Source: Methanosaeta sp. PtaU1.Bin112 (lineage in GTDB: Archaea; Halobacteriota; Methanosarcinia; Methanotrichales; Methanotrichaceae). From it: a DNA stretch of 64,000 bases. Location: contig MVRL01000146.1 of NCBI GenBank assembly GCA_002067705.1, positions 29,893-93,892 on the forward strand. Reading direction: 5' to 3'. Shown in pieces: positions 1 through 8,986 of this stretch. Position numbers and translations under genes: made by a program. Each line of letters opens with the position of its first letter. Positions within the stretch are counted from its first letter, which is position 1. Under the pieces are notes generated by a model. That model had not been told where the DNA came from. It did no database searches and worked only from the letters and a program-made list of their open reading frames with translations.

Positions 1-93
1 ACCATGAGGCTGAACTTTTCCAATTCAGATAAAGAAAGGATCTTTGAGGGAATCACGCGACTGGGAAAAGCCATTAAAGAAGAGGCCAAATAA
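1..93 (+). CDS. C-terminal end of a PLP-dependent aminotransferase (5' end outside window)
   Basis: Only the last 30 codons are present, read in frame from base 1 to TAA at 91-93. The peptide has the pattern R-L-N-F-S-N, then a short helix with E-G-I-x-R-L-G-K-A-I. That is how class I/II fold-type-I aminotransferases (2-aminoadipate/MocR-like) commonly end: a beta strand reading LRLNF, then a helix with EGIRRL. No catalytic residue lies in the visible part, so the substrate cannot be stated. The call rests on a short but characteristic tail. Confidence 0.62.
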   Translation, partial: TMRLNFSNSDKERIFEGITRLGKAIKEEAK

Positions 94-208
94 GCCTCTC
101 ACCTAAATTTTTTGCCAATTGGCTTTTAGCTCCGTGGTGCAAGATTTCGGCTTTTATCGAAAGCGCTCCGCAAAATCCATCTGCAATAGGCCAATGCCAC
201 CAGAGCGA

Positions 209-568
209 TCAGTGATGGGGCGGTATGAACTTCCTTCTGCTATTGCAATATTGAGTTTTCTGAAGCTCTTTGACAATAGAAAGCGCGTCGGCATTGTATT
301 TGATATACGTTTTTCCGTCCACTTCATCCATGCGGATCAGCCTATCCTCTTCAAATCTCTTCAAGATGCTCATGATTTGCTCTGGAGAGAGACCGTCCTT
401 CATGGAATATTTTATCACTTCAGATTGGCTGCTTTGGGAATAGGGATCTTCTTCGCTTCCCAGGCTCCACATATCTATGATTCTGCCGAATACCTTTTTC
501 TCCTCTATATCCAGGTCCTTTTCTGTTAAAACGCTCTTGGCCAACTTGCTAGCCTCCTCTTCATACAT
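209..568 (-). CDS. Small charged protein of unknown function, possibly winged-helix
   Basis: 119 residues, strongly charged and predicted mostly helical. The middle (about residues 45-95) has a helix-turn-helix-like order: SPEQIMSILKRFEEDRLIRMDEVDG followed by a strand pair around KTYIKYN, which resembles a winged-helix domain where two helices are followed by a beta wing. No family is recognised. AT-rich DNA with TATA-like stretches lies upstream of the start (about 587-620). An overlapping frame on the other strand has poorer protein-like composition, so the minus strand was chosen. Confidence 0.5.
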   Translation of the reverse strand: MYEEEASKLAKSVLTEKDLDIEEKKVFGRIIDMWSLGSEEDPYSQSSQSEVIKYSMKDGLSPEQIMSILKRFEEDRLIRMDEVDGKTYIKYNADALSIVKELQKTQYCNSRRKFIPPHH

Positions 569-731
569 CTATCTGTAGTTTTGAGCATTGTATATCAACT
601 TAATGGGGTGGATATATATTAAATTCAAATATTATTATAATTTACCTTATTGAAGATATGCGTGAACTGAGGGCCTCATCAGTAACGCAGCATAACAAAG
701 TATTAATCATGTTAATTATAAACGAATATTC

Positions 732-1163
732 ATGGGCAAGAAATTCAGTTTGATCTGCTTACTGCTTTTGGTATCCGCTCTGTCAACATCAGCTGATGCA
801 ATTGAATATTTGCGAGGAACGACATTCTGGGACGTAGCTGAGATCAAAGGAATTACTGCGGAGGAGTTCCACCCTCTTCCCTGGGTTTTCCGATCATCTG
901 ATGCCAATGCAAATGAAGGTACCGTAGAGGTCCAGAATAGCTGGTTTGGTGCCTGGAAGGAGGTGGGATGCAATACTATCTATTGCCAGATCACCTCTGG
1001 CGGAAAAGACAGCTGGTACCTTGCTTTTGTAAATCCAAAGTATTTTATCGCATATAAAGAGCAAGGTGGACACTACTACCTTTATCGACTGGGAAAAATG
1101 AAAGGTGAGCCTTACGGCCCAAATACCATTGTGGGATATTATCCAGGATGGTCGGGATTCTGA
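732..1163 (+). CDS. Secreted protein of unknown function
   Basis: 143 residues with a clear signal peptide: basic MGKKF start, a hydrophobic run of about 14 residues, then an AlaAsp/Ala cleavage-like region near residue 23. The mature part is rich in aromatic residues (Trp, Tyr) and carries only two cysteines in a CNTIYC motif near residue 80. It is probably exported and folded as a small beta-rich domain. No family was recognised. It is alone on its strand, facing a Cache-domain gene that reads from the other side. Confidence 0.55.
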   Translation: MGKKFSLICLLLLVSALSTSADAIEYLRGTTFWDVAEIKGITAEEFHPLPWVFRSSDANANEGTVEVQNSWFGAWKEVGCNTIYCQITSGGKDSWYLAFVNPKYFIAYKEQGGHYYLYRLGKMKGEPYGPNTIVGYYPGWSGF

Positions 1164-1241
1164 AGATCAAGATTGCTTTTTTTCTTTTGCCATCCTGGAA
1201 TTTTAGCTTCCTTTCCGGCACATCCGGCATATCTGGCCCGA

Positions 1242-2087
1242 TCAGAGTTCCAATGAGAGGACAAGCCTCATCTCCGTCCCTCTGTTGGGGATAGTGGTCC
1301 AGTAACAACCCTTCTTTATTGTCTTAAAATGGGCTTCGTCCAAGAAATCATAGGTTTGATATCCTGTTCTCTCAAAACTCATTCTATCAAAGAGCCTCAG
1401 GAGTTCTGGATAATCCTGGTACAGAAAAGAGCTTTTATTTAAAAATGCCTGCGCGGGATCGGGATCAAACAGGATTGTAGAATCATCTGCCCTGCTGACC
1501 CAAATGTTTGAATTCCCTGCTGGCTGGAATGGCTCCAGGACCTTTCCAAAGAACTGGCTGCTATTGAACAATAAACTGACTGTGCCGATGAGTGTTCCAT
1601 TGCTGTCGAAGACCGGCATCTCTGAATCGATTGCATACAATCCTTCGACTGCTTTTAGGAAATGGATTCCTGAATACATTCCGGTGTTTATTGTATCATT
1701 CACCTGGCTCTGCCATTTCAAGTTCTCTCCTTTAACGCTTTTAAATGATGCCGGCTCGACCTCCCGCACAATGCCGCTGGCATCAATGGTTACGCAGTCA
1801 ATTACAGATGCATCCGCCTTTGTGAGATTAAGCAGAATTGCTTGAGCTGCAGGCCCATCAATGCCAGTCTCTTTAAGAGCAAGGCTGGCACTGACAAGAG
1901 CGGTCTCCATTCTGGAAAGGTTTGCGTTCACAGCATCAGATGCAGTGAGCAGCCTCCATAGCGGCTCTCCGCCTGTAGTCTGCGGTCCGAAATCCGCCTC
2001 GCTTGAGGCAGATGTTGCACAACTTGTCCCCAATATGATCATGAGGACCAAAAGAGATCCTATTCTAGGGCTATTCATAATATTCAT
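1242..2087 (-). CDS. Cache-domain (PDC-like) exported lipoprotein sensor
   Basis: 281 residues. The N-terminus is a signal sequence ending in LGTSCA, which resembles a lipobox, so it may be lipid-anchored outside the membrane. The rest resembles a periplasmic double-Cache sensor: a long N-terminal helix (about 45-80), then beta strands with the typical phrases VIDCVTIDASGIVREVEP, an SxVND turn, and DSNGTLIGTVSLLF near residue 165. There is no transmembrane anchor plus signalling domain after the sensor, so it probably binds a small ligand by itself or with a partner. Starts at ATG of MNIMNS or MNS (two methionines close together). Confidence 0.6.
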   Translation of the reverse strand: MNIMNSPRIGSLLVLMIILGTSCATSASSEADFGPQTTGGEPLWRLLTASDAVNANLSRMETALVSASLALKETGIDGPAAQAILLNLTKADASVIDCVTIDASGIVREVEPASFKSVKGENLKWQSQVNDTINTGMYSGIHFLKAVEGLYAIDSEMPVFDSNGTLIGTVSLLFNSSQFFGKVLEPFQPAGNSNIWVSRADDSTILFDPDPAQAFLNKSSFLYQDYPELLRLFDRMSFERTGYQTYDFLDEAHFKTIKKGCYWTTIPNRGTEMRLVLSLEL

Positions 2088-2216
2088 AATCTCACCACTG
2101 CTCTCTATATGCTTATCCCTAAATCTATAAATATTGAGCGAGAAAATGAGACAGACCGCTCATCTCTATCTTTGTACCACCGTTTGACGGGAAAGACCGA
2201 AATTAAGTTTAGGAAA

Positions 2217-2426
2217 TAAATATTTAATATAACTGGTGTGCGGAGGGTCACGAATTCGTTGTACCATCCTCTGCCGGGCCGGACCGATTCGCGGACCCGA
2301 ATGATGCCCATTTGCCGCACCAATTATGAAACCGGCCCCAGTGTTCGCGTCGCGCTTGTATGGCCCGGCATGACCCACTAGAATCCGTATCTTGCTACCG
2401 CCGGCAGAATCCCCGACTCATTTAGA
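2217..2426. other. GC-rich island in an AT-rich intergenic gap; possible RNA or repeat unit
   Basis: The gap 2088-2507 has no convincing gene. AT-rich DNA (to about 2231, containing AAATATTTAATATAA) changes abruptly to about 190 bases of GC-rich sequence and then back to AT-rich at about 2420. The island contains short complementary pairs, e.g. TGCGG near 2238 with CCGCA near 2312, and CCGGGCC near 2275 with GGCCCGG near 2362. No tRNA, SRP RNA or RNase P RNA signature was recognised. Overlapping short frames exist on the minus strand but look like chance. It may be a structured RNA or a dispersed repeat. Confidence 0.35.
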
Positions 2427-2436
2427 TTCAAAAAAG

Positions 2437-2489
2437 AGGCAGCGTCTGCCTACCGGCTCTGGAAAGCTGCCTTATCTTGGGACGCTGCC
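2437..2489 (-). terminator. Hairpin plus T-tract terminator after the PSD-like gene
   Basis: Perfect 9-bp inverted repeat, GGCAGCGTC at 2438-2446 and GACGCTGCC at 2481-2489. Read on the minus strand the second arm is followed by TCTTTTTT. It begins 19 bases after the stop of the minus-strand decarboxylase-like gene, the right place and direction for an intrinsic terminator. A second, mutually exclusive hairpin (AGGCAG / CTGCCT, 2437-2451) overlaps the arm. Confidence 0.55.
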
Positions 2490-2507
2490 GCTACAGGAGA
2501 TCGAATT

Positions 2508-3785
2508 TCATTCGGCCACAGTTCTTTTTTGCTCCTCTTTTCCATTCATCACTCCATAATTCTCGCCCATGAGAATATGAATACCGGTCGTCGTATTCAG
2601 CTCGAAACCGGCTTTCTTCTGGAAGAGCATAACGAAATCAGATCCTCCGAAGAGGAAGTTGCCGAGCATTTCACCCTTATCATGATCTGAGCCAACTGTA
2701 ACATCCTCCTCAAAGTTGACGGAAGAGACCTGGGCCATGCCCATCGGGATCAGCGCCACCAGACCATATTCTCCCGTATCCACTATTACGTATCCGCGAG
2801 TCTGGGTAAACTGCCAGCCGGTGGAATCGATCGGATCATACATCTTGGTGCTCTCATTCCATGCCACCTCTAAAGCCACATTCTGCGTTATCGATCTCTT
2901 GTCCAGGATCTTTCCGCCAACTGCGAAATGGTAACGGTGGTAGTCATTGACATTCAGGAATGTATGGGTGAGCACCCCATCGGCAAAGGCATCCTTGTAA
3001 TCGCTGTCGTTGCCGAGAAGATCCTCGATGCGGTAATAGCGCGCCAGCTTGATCTTCAGTCCGTTCTCTGCCATAATGGTTGAGTTGTTGTCGATTGCCC
3101 ATGTACCCTGGGGCACGGAATCCGCCGGGGAGACGACTACGCTCGTGTCGTTTGGCGAAACGATGGGCCGCTGATCTGGCGTTGCCAGATATCTGGAGAA
3201 GAACCGGTTAAATGTGGTCCAATTGGATGGAGACTCATACCACGGACCCTGCAAACCGTACTTCGGATCATTATAGAACTGCTGATATGTCTCATTGTTC
3301 CACGAATCCTCGGTATCAAGGAACATTCCCCAGGCATCGGCAAATTTGCGCAGCCATTCTGAGAATGGTCCATAGTACTGAATGGTATTGTCAAACTGCC
3401 CCTTGCCTTCAAGTTCGGGCAGAGGCTGGTCGACCAGGAAATAGAAATAGCAGATGCTCTGCAGTATTTGGTCGCGCGTGAGATTAGCCGGATCATCAAG
3501 CACATCCTGAGGGATCAGCTCAGATGCACTATCTATGAAATCATAGTACTCTGATAAGTTCTGGACAGGATTTGTCTGCTTATCAGGATTTATCTCTTTG
3601 GCCTTTGCAATAGACTCTTGCAGCATCGTCCCGATTTCCGGTTGATCATCAATCAATTTTATGAGATCCTGAGTTATCGCCTTATGGCTTTCCTCTCCTA
3701 GACCGACTATGCATAAGGCGAGGACGGATGCTGCTACTAGCATAATTATCAGGCAAAACTCCCTTTGAGAATACATTCTTTTCAT
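2508..3785 (-). CDS. Exported phosphatidylserine-decarboxylase-like pyruvoyl enzyme
   Basis: 425 residues. Residues 12-30 form a hydrophobic signal/anchor segment, so the protein is probably outside the membrane. Residues about 60-190 are a helical region resembling the PSDC N-terminal domain. From about 205 on it follows the PSD fold: a SPADS segment (usual SPADG, with the catalytic Asp), the signature NDYHRYH with His282, and GEMLGNFLFGGSD with Ser382 in place of the LGST Ser that self-cleaves to give the pyruvoyl group. Asp, His and Ser of the known triad all appear kept. Known members decarboxylate phosphatidylserine or, in PSDC-type relatives, amino acids; the substrate here is unknown. 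An ordinary archaeal PSD is shorter and membrane-associated. Confidence 0.68.
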   Translation of the reverse strand: MKRMYSQREFCLIIMLVAASVLALCIVGLGEESHKAITQDLIKLIDDQPEIGTMLQESIAKAKEINPDKQTNPVQNLSEYYDFIDSASELIPQDVLDDPANLTRDQILQSICYFYFLVDQPLPELEGKGQFDNTIQYYGPFSEWLRKFADAWGMFLDTEDSWNNETYQQFYNDPKYGLQGPWYESPSNWTTFNRFFSRYLATPDQRPIVSPNDTSVVVSPADSVPQGTWAIDNNSTIMAENGLKIKLARYYRIEDLLGNDSDYKDAFADGVLTHTFLNVNDYHRYHFAVGGKILDKRSITQNVALEVAWNESTKMYDPIDSTGWQFTQTRGYVIVDTGEYGLVALIPMGMAQVSSVNFEEDVTVGSDHDKGEMLGNFLFGGSDFVMLFQKKAGFELNTTTGIHILMGENYGVMNGKEEQKRTVAE

Positions 3786-3982
3786 TTGTATAATCTCCTA
3801 AAATGCGAGCTATTTCGTCTACTTGTGACTGCCACAGCGATGATGACTTTTAACTATTAATCATTAGCTTTTCAATCTTATTTAGTTTGCCCCACAATTA
3901 AGACGGCATTTGCGAAGGAATAAAGGGCGGCAAATCATTAAGGCGCTGGAAATATATCCCATCTGCAATTCTCAGTAGGTCA

Positions 3983-6900
3983 GTGATTGCTTTGCAGAGG
4001 TCCTTTTCCATTCCGTCTCCGGCTCATCTCGCCGCCATGCTGGCCTGTATGCTGCTGCTATTCCTTTCCTCGTCCGCAGCAGCCGAAGATACTGCAGCCT
4101 TCTGGCTGGAAAAGGGCCAGGAATCTCTCACAAACAACAGCTTTGCGCAGGCCGCAGAAAGCTTTGACCAGGCCCTTAAGATCGATCCAGGGAATGCATC
4201 TGCCTGGGCAGGAAAAGGAACTGCGCTATCGAGACAGGGACGATACAAAATGGCCGGTCTATGCTTTGCCAATGCCCTGAAGAAGGACCCACAAAATGCT
4301 CGCCTCTGGGAGGGGGACGGCAGGGCAAAGGAGATGGCCGGCGATTGGGACGATGCCCGGTTGAGCTACGAGCGGGCCCTGGCCCTGCAACCCGCCCTGG
4401 CAGAGGCATGGCTGGGATTGGCAAATGCCACTCTTGCTCTGGGAGACTATGATAGGGCCCTGCAAAGCTTCGAGAACGCTTCTCTGCACGGCCAGAAGGA
4501 TGCTGCCAGGGCAGGCCAGGTCAGAGTGCATATTGCTCAGAGTTCAAGCCTAATTAAAAAAAATGAGTTCGAAGCGGCATATAACAGCAGCAACAAGGCT
4601 CTTGCCAGCGACCCGCTGAACAGCTCTGCCCTGATGCTAAAGGCAGTCGCGTTAAACCGCCTGGGCCGATTTGAGGATGCTCTTAGCTGCTATAAGGAGA
4701 TCCTGGCAGTCAGTCCGTCAGATGAGACGAGCCTGGAGGGGGCAGCTCAATCTCTGGTAGGCCTGGGCGAGAAATCTCTGGCAGCAGGAGAGGCTTCACT
4801 GGCATTGGAGAATTTTAAGGAGGCATCCCGTCTGGCTCCGAGAAACGCCGAAGCTGTATCAGGCATGGTCAAGGCCCTAACGGCAGAAGGCGATCAGCTC
4901 AATAGCAGCGGCCAATACAGAGAGGCCATCAAGAGCTACAATACCGCTCTCGTCCTCCTGCCATCTGATTTGGGTGCGCTGGCCGGGAGAGAAAAAGCAT
5001 CGACAGCGCTTTCCTCCGAAATGAATGCCGAATCTGGCAATGATTCCAAGGAAAAGGGCGATAATGCCTCAGATTGCGCCCGTTATTATGAGCTGGCAAG
5101 AGAGCAAAGCATGAACCGCTCATACTATCCAGCTCTGGAGAGCCTCAACCGATCTCTGGCGCTCGATGCCCGGCCGGAAGCCTGGCTGCTCAAAGGACAG
5201 ATCCTCTATCACCTTGGTATGCATTCTGAAGCCCTCGATTCGCTGGATCGGGCAATAGAGATCAACCGATCCAGTGTCCCGGCCCTGGCATTGAAAGGGC
5301 GCATTTTGACGGAGAATGGAAAATATCGAATGGCAGCACTGTTTATCGATTCTGCTCTGCGCCTGGATGAGAAGAACATCACCCTTTGGAATGATCTGGC
5401 GAGGGTTCAACTAGAGCTTAAAAACAATAACGGCGCCCTGGAGAGCTATGATCGGGCGCTGGAGATAGATAATAATAATATACAAACACTGCTTGGCAAA
5501 GGCCGTATGCTGCTCAAATTGAAAAAGTATCCGGAGGCATTGCAGTGCTTTTCCCAGGCAATGGAAACAGACGCAGGAAATGCGGATGCTTTGCTGGGCA
5601 TGGGCAATGCTCATTTTGCACTTCAGGACTACGATGCTGCATTGGACTCCTACGAGGCGGCACTCCAGCAAAACTCCAGCTATGTCGACCCAATTCTGGG
5701 TAAAGCTGAGACTCTTTACGCCCAGCAAGAATATAACTCCTCAGAGCTTTCATTCTCTCTAGCGCTGAAAATTGATCCCAATAATCTCCGGGCATTATTA
5801 GGCAACGGATACGACCTTCTGGCGCTGCATGAATATCTTGCCGCTCAGGAGAACTTCTCTCGCGCTCTGGAGCAGGATCCGAAAAGCGTTGCTGCTCTGC
5901 TGGGAAAAGGAGAGGCACGCTACCATCAAGGAGATAAAGAGCAGGCTCTCGGCTACTATGACCAGGCACTTCTAATCGATCCTGATAACACGGAAGCACT
6001 GCTGAAGAAGAGCGACTTGCTCCTCGAGCGGAACGATCTCTCAGGTGCTTTGCTTGACTATGGCCGAATACTCGCATTGGAGCCTGAAAATATGCAGGCG
6101 ATTTTAGGCAAAGCAGATGCACTAAGGCTAAATAGACTCTCTGATAGGGCGCTGCCCTTGTATGAAAAAGCTCTGCAAAAAGACCGGCAGAATATCAGGG
6201 CATTGCTGGGAGCAGCCGAGTCTCGGTATGCATTGGCCGACTGCAAATCAGCGAGAAAGCTCTTCGAAGAGGTCCTATCCAGGGATGGAAATAGCTCGGC
6301 TGCCTGGGCTGGACTTGGCAACACGCAGCTGTGCGATGAAGATTTTGCTCTCGCCGGACAAAGCTTTGAGAAGGCTCTATCCATTGAGTCGAAAAATGCG
6401 GCTGCCCTCCTGGGCATGGCTGATGTGCTCTCTGAAAAAGGCAAATACAATGACTCCCTCCGCTACTACGAGCAGGCGGGGCAATTGAGTCCCAGCAGTC
6501 ATGGATATTGGGGACAGGGCAATGCCCTCGCTGCCCTGAAGGAATACAACAGATCCCTGCCCCTCTTCGACAAATCCCTGAGCCTTGACCCATCTAATTG
6601 TAGAGCATTGCAGGGCAAAGGACTGGCATTGGCAGCGCTTGGCAACACATCTCTTGCTATACAATGCTTCCAGGAGATAGTATCCTTAAATCCAGGGGAT
6701 TATGCTGCCTGGTCCAATTTGGGAAGCATGCAAGCATCTATCGGCCTGTATGACGAGGCTGCCGCCAGCTTGGAAAAAGCATGCAAAGCCGATCCCTCCC
6801 ACGAGGAGGTGTGGTATAATCTGGGCCAGGTGTACTACTCTTTGGGCCGCTACAGTCAATCGGTTGATGCTTTTCACAATGCGACAATGCTGGATCCTCA

Positions 6901-7180
6901 GGACGGGGATGTCTGGGTGAGAATGGGGATAGCGCAAAATCTGACGGGAAAGTTCGATGAAGCTCTGAAAAGTTTTAAGGCCGCGTCTCTATTGCAGCCG
7001 CAAAATATCGATGCAAAGTACTGCCAGGGTCTCGCATTGGTAGCACAGAACAATTACCAAGAAGCTCTCAAGGCTTTCAGGGACGTATTGGAGATAGATG
7101 AGAATAATTCATTAGCCCTTTACGCAATCAATCTTACTCAGAATCGCCTGAATGCTGCCGACTTAGCCTCTCCACCATAA
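3983..7180 (+). CDS. Large exported tetratricopeptide-repeat (TPR) protein
   Basis: 1065 residues. A hydrophobic segment (about residues 17-34) ending in SSSAAAED looks like a signal peptide or N-terminal anchor. After it almost the whole protein is a run of 34-residue TPR units (roughly 28-30), each with the W/L-G-Y/F-A-P pattern, e.g. AWAGKGTALSRQGRYKMA and the closing DP. A less regular linker at about 345-365 splits the array into two solenoids. TPR solenoids bind other proteins, so this is likely a scaffold at the cell surface; no catalytic domain is seen. The start is GTG at 3983. It is divergent from the PSD-like gene, with about 200 bases between them. Confidence 0.85.
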   Translation: MIALQRSFSIPSPAHLAAMLACMLLLFLSSSAAAEDTAAFWLEKGQESLTNNSFAQAAESFDQALKIDPGNASAWAGKGTALSRQGRYKMAGLCFANALKKDPQNARLWEGDGRAKEMAGDWDDARLSYERALALQPALAEAWLGLANATLALGDYDRALQSFENASLHGQKDAARAGQVRVHIAQSSSLIKKNEFEAAYNSSNKALASDPLNSSALMLKAVALNRLGRFEDALSCYKEILAVSPSDETSLEGAAQSLVGLGEKSLAAGEASLALENFKEASRLAPRNAEAVSGMVKALTAEGDQLNSSGQYREAIKSYNTALVLLPSDLGALAGREKASTALSSEMNAESGNDSKEKGDNASDCARYYELAREQSMNRSYYPALESLNRSLALDARPEAWLLKGQILYHLGMHSEALDSLDRAIEINRSSVPALALKGRILTENGKYRMAALFIDSALRLDEKNITLWNDLARVQLELKNNNGALESYDRALEIDNNNIQTLLGKGRMLLKLKKYPEALQCFSQAMETDAGNADALLGMGNAHFALQDYDAALDSYEAALQQNSSYVDPILGKAETLYAQQEYNSSELSFSLALKIDPNNLRALLGNGYDLLALHEYLAAQENFSRALEQDPKSVAALLGKGEARYHQGDKEQALGYYDQALLIDPDNTEALLKKSDLLLERNDLSGALLDYGRILALEPENMQAILGKADALRLNRLSDRALPLYEKALQKDRQNIRALLGAAESRYALADCKSARKLFEEVLSRDGNSSAAWAGLGNTQLCDEDFALAGQSFEKALSIESKNAAALLGMADVLSEKGKYNDSLRYYEQAGQLSPSSHGYWGQGNALAALKEYNRSLPLFDKSLSLDPSNCRALQGKGLALAALGNTSLAIQCFQEIVSLNPGDYAAWSNLGSMQASIGLYDEAAASLEKACKADPSHEEVWYNLGQVYYSLGRYSQSVDAFHNATMLDPQDGDVWVRMGIAQNLTGKFDEALKSFKAASLLQPQNIDAKYCQGLALVAQNNYQEALKAFRDVLEIDENNSLALYAINLTQNRLNAADLASPP

Positions 7181-7285
7181 TGTATTGATTTTTTTTGGCA
7201 GAAAGAGCCGGACCGGAGATCTCTGGCTAAGATTGCATAGGTGGTGGGAAAGATCCGCAAGATGCTCTTCCGGTCTGGCTGTATC

Positions 7286-7753
7286 TTATCTGCTTTCTAC
7301 CCTCTTCCTCTCATAGCTAATCTGGCGTTGATAATTATGCTGCTGTGCCATCTCCTCACCAACAATATCAATCAATCTATACTGCCGGTTATTTCTGTTC
7401 CCTCTCTTGTCCAGCAGCCCATCATGATTCATGCGGGATAAATAGGTCGAGACTGTGGAGAGCTTGATATCATCAACCACTGTCTCATATCGTTCTCTCA
7501 ATTCCTGGGTAGTGAACCAGGTATTGGAAAACTCATGTCGAATAAAGCTCTCCAACCGGTCCATGAGGGTTCCGCTGCTGTAATCATGAGCCGACATTGT
7601 TGGCGCAATGCCTTCCCTTCCATTCTCAAATACGCCGGAAGCCGACAGAAAGCCAATGATCCTGTCTCTTAAAGCCTCACCATTCATGTTTTGCGATTCA
7701 AACTCATGAGAGGACTTAAGGCCTTTGTCTTCTATCTCTATCCGGATCCTCAT
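7286..7753 (-). CDS. Winged-helix protein, probable DNA-binding regulator
   Basis: 155 residues. The N-terminal part (1-60) is a small alpha/beta stretch starting MRIRIEIED. Residues about 65-135 resemble a winged-helix domain: a helix RLESFIRHEF, then TTQELRERYETVVDDIKLSTVSTYLSRMNHDGLLDKRG, the recognition helix being the STVSTYLSRM region, and a wing NRNNRQYRL. The same order (sequence-variable N-terminal piece plus wHTH) occurs in archaeal regulators of unknown target. It faces the TPR gene end to end. Confidence 0.6.
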   Translation of the reverse strand: MRIRIEIEDKGLKSSHEFESQNMNGEALRDRIIGFLSASGVFENGREGIAPTMSAHDYSSGTLMDRLESFIRHEFSNTWFTTQELRERYETVVDDIKLSTVSTYLSRMNHDGLLDKRGNRNNRQYRLIDIVGEEMAQQHNYQRQISYERKRVESR

Positions 7754-7958
7754 TTTAATCCTCCTTGAATCATCTTCCCGATGTTATCTTCAAAGATGGG
7801 AGGAATACATGCTGGCAAGAGGAGACTTCGTTTCGGCAAGCGCCATAGCAGGCATCTTCTTTCGCAGCTGCATTTCTATATTGCCTGGACCTATCTAGAT
7901 TCATCTGCAGCGTAAACAATTTAATATGCCCTCTCATAATTCTGCCCTCTTTTCTATT

Positions 7959-8349
7959 CTCGTGCCATCCCCATTTTAGGCCGGTTGTGAATTACAGCAA
8001 TACACAATTGCCGCCGTATTCACATTCCGGCCTCCATCAATTCGTATCGGAACCTGGCCTTCGCCACCCCTTCTAATCCTTATTGCCGTCCCTTTCCAGC
8101 AAGAAGGACCTTCTTGGCAAAGGAATCCAACGTCTGCACCATAACTGAGCTATGTTGCCGTCCCTTTCCGACAGTGAACAGTCTGTGTACAGGCGCATTG
8201 CCGGTATCCGATACGAACTCCCTTTCGCTACCCCTTGTGCCATATGCAAGAAAGTGTATCACTGTGAAGCATACTTTGTGGGTTCTCGAAAATGCCTTTT
8301 TAGGGCTTCGATTTCCCCTTCCTTCATTGCTACTCCTCGTGCCATCCCC
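7959..8349. repeat. Cluster of degenerate short direct repeats
   Basis: Exact 14-base repeat CTCGTGCCATCCCC at 7959-7972 and 8336-8349. Exact 15-base repeat TTGCCGTCCCTTTCC at 8083-8097 and 8155-8169. Related copies TCGCCACCCCTT (from 8061) and TCGCTACCCCTT (from about 8224). All fit a loose core GCC/T-R/A-Y-CCC-Y. Spacing is irregular (about 24 to 116 bases), unlike a CRISPR array. Confidence 0.5.
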
Positions 8350-8826
8350 TTACAGTGACGTTACGCTATCACAAAGGCGAATAATCTTCAGGCAATGCAG
8401 TTATTCCACAATTATGTGAAACAGATCGAACCGATGCGCTGAATTTATCTACCTTATACACTCTCATACTGCATTGATATATTGCCAAGGTACATCCATC
8501 CCCTCAGATGAATTAGTCCCCCTTTGACCATCCTATCCGATGTATTCAGACAGGTTGTCTTACCATTTTGGCACACTATTAACCTAGGTTTTGAGATATA
8601 TAAACCTTTCTGATAGTTGGTAGTTGTAGTTAATGGCTTAAAACTCATATTAGAAGTTATTTTTTGAAATAAAGGCCTAATAGTACTCAGAATAGTATTT
8701 CACAGGATAAGTCTATGACAGAGATAACTCATTATAATACATTGTGAAAAGAAATTTCAGGCGAATACTATCATAATAATAGCCATCAGTAAGTCTCTTG
8801 CCATTGCGCGGAGGATCACAATCCTT

Positions 8827-8841
8827 GTGAAACGGTTTCAC
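8827..8841. repeat. 15-base palindrome, operator-like
   Basis: GTGAAAC-G-GTTTCAC: perfect 7-bp arms around a single central base, in a gene-free AT-rich stretch. This is the shape of a dimeric regulator site, but no gene start lies directly next to it. Confidence 0.3.
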
Positions 8842-8986
8842 TACGATCTACTGATGCATAATTTGCCGGAAAACTTGCTAACTCGTCCTCGATATTCCCA
8901 AAAAAAGGTGATTTGGTGCGCGCGGACCTGCCGCACAACATGCATAGAAATTTAAATAAAAGAAAACCATGAAATTTATAAATAAT

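Larger units (their letters stand above)
7754..8986. other. Long gap without a supported gene
   Basis: About 1.2 kb. The left half (7950-8350) holds a cluster of degenerate pyrimidine-rich repeats, listed separately. The right half (8400-8980) is AT-rich with no protein-like frame. Short frames, e.g. a 60-codon one at 8080-8262 on the minus strand, are produced by the repeats and are not considered genes. The region may be a decayed gene or element. Confidence 0.5.

Noticed and set aside
2234..2420. RNase P RNA or SRP RNA in the GC-rich island
   Set aside because: A CAGAA...CTCAT string near 2405 loosely recalls RNase P, but the other conserved regions are missing on both strands.
8085..8160. 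A tRNA-like string on the minus strand (TAGCTCAGTTATGGT)
   Set aside because: Only the D-arm resembles a tRNA; no acceptor, anticodon or T arm can be paired.
8080..8262. A 60-codon minus-strand frame with a repeated GKGRQ
   Set aside because: The repetition comes from the 15-base DNA repeat; no conserved protein pattern.
7959..8349. CRISPR array
   Set aside because: Repeats are short, unequal and irregularly spaced, and no cas genes lie in the window.
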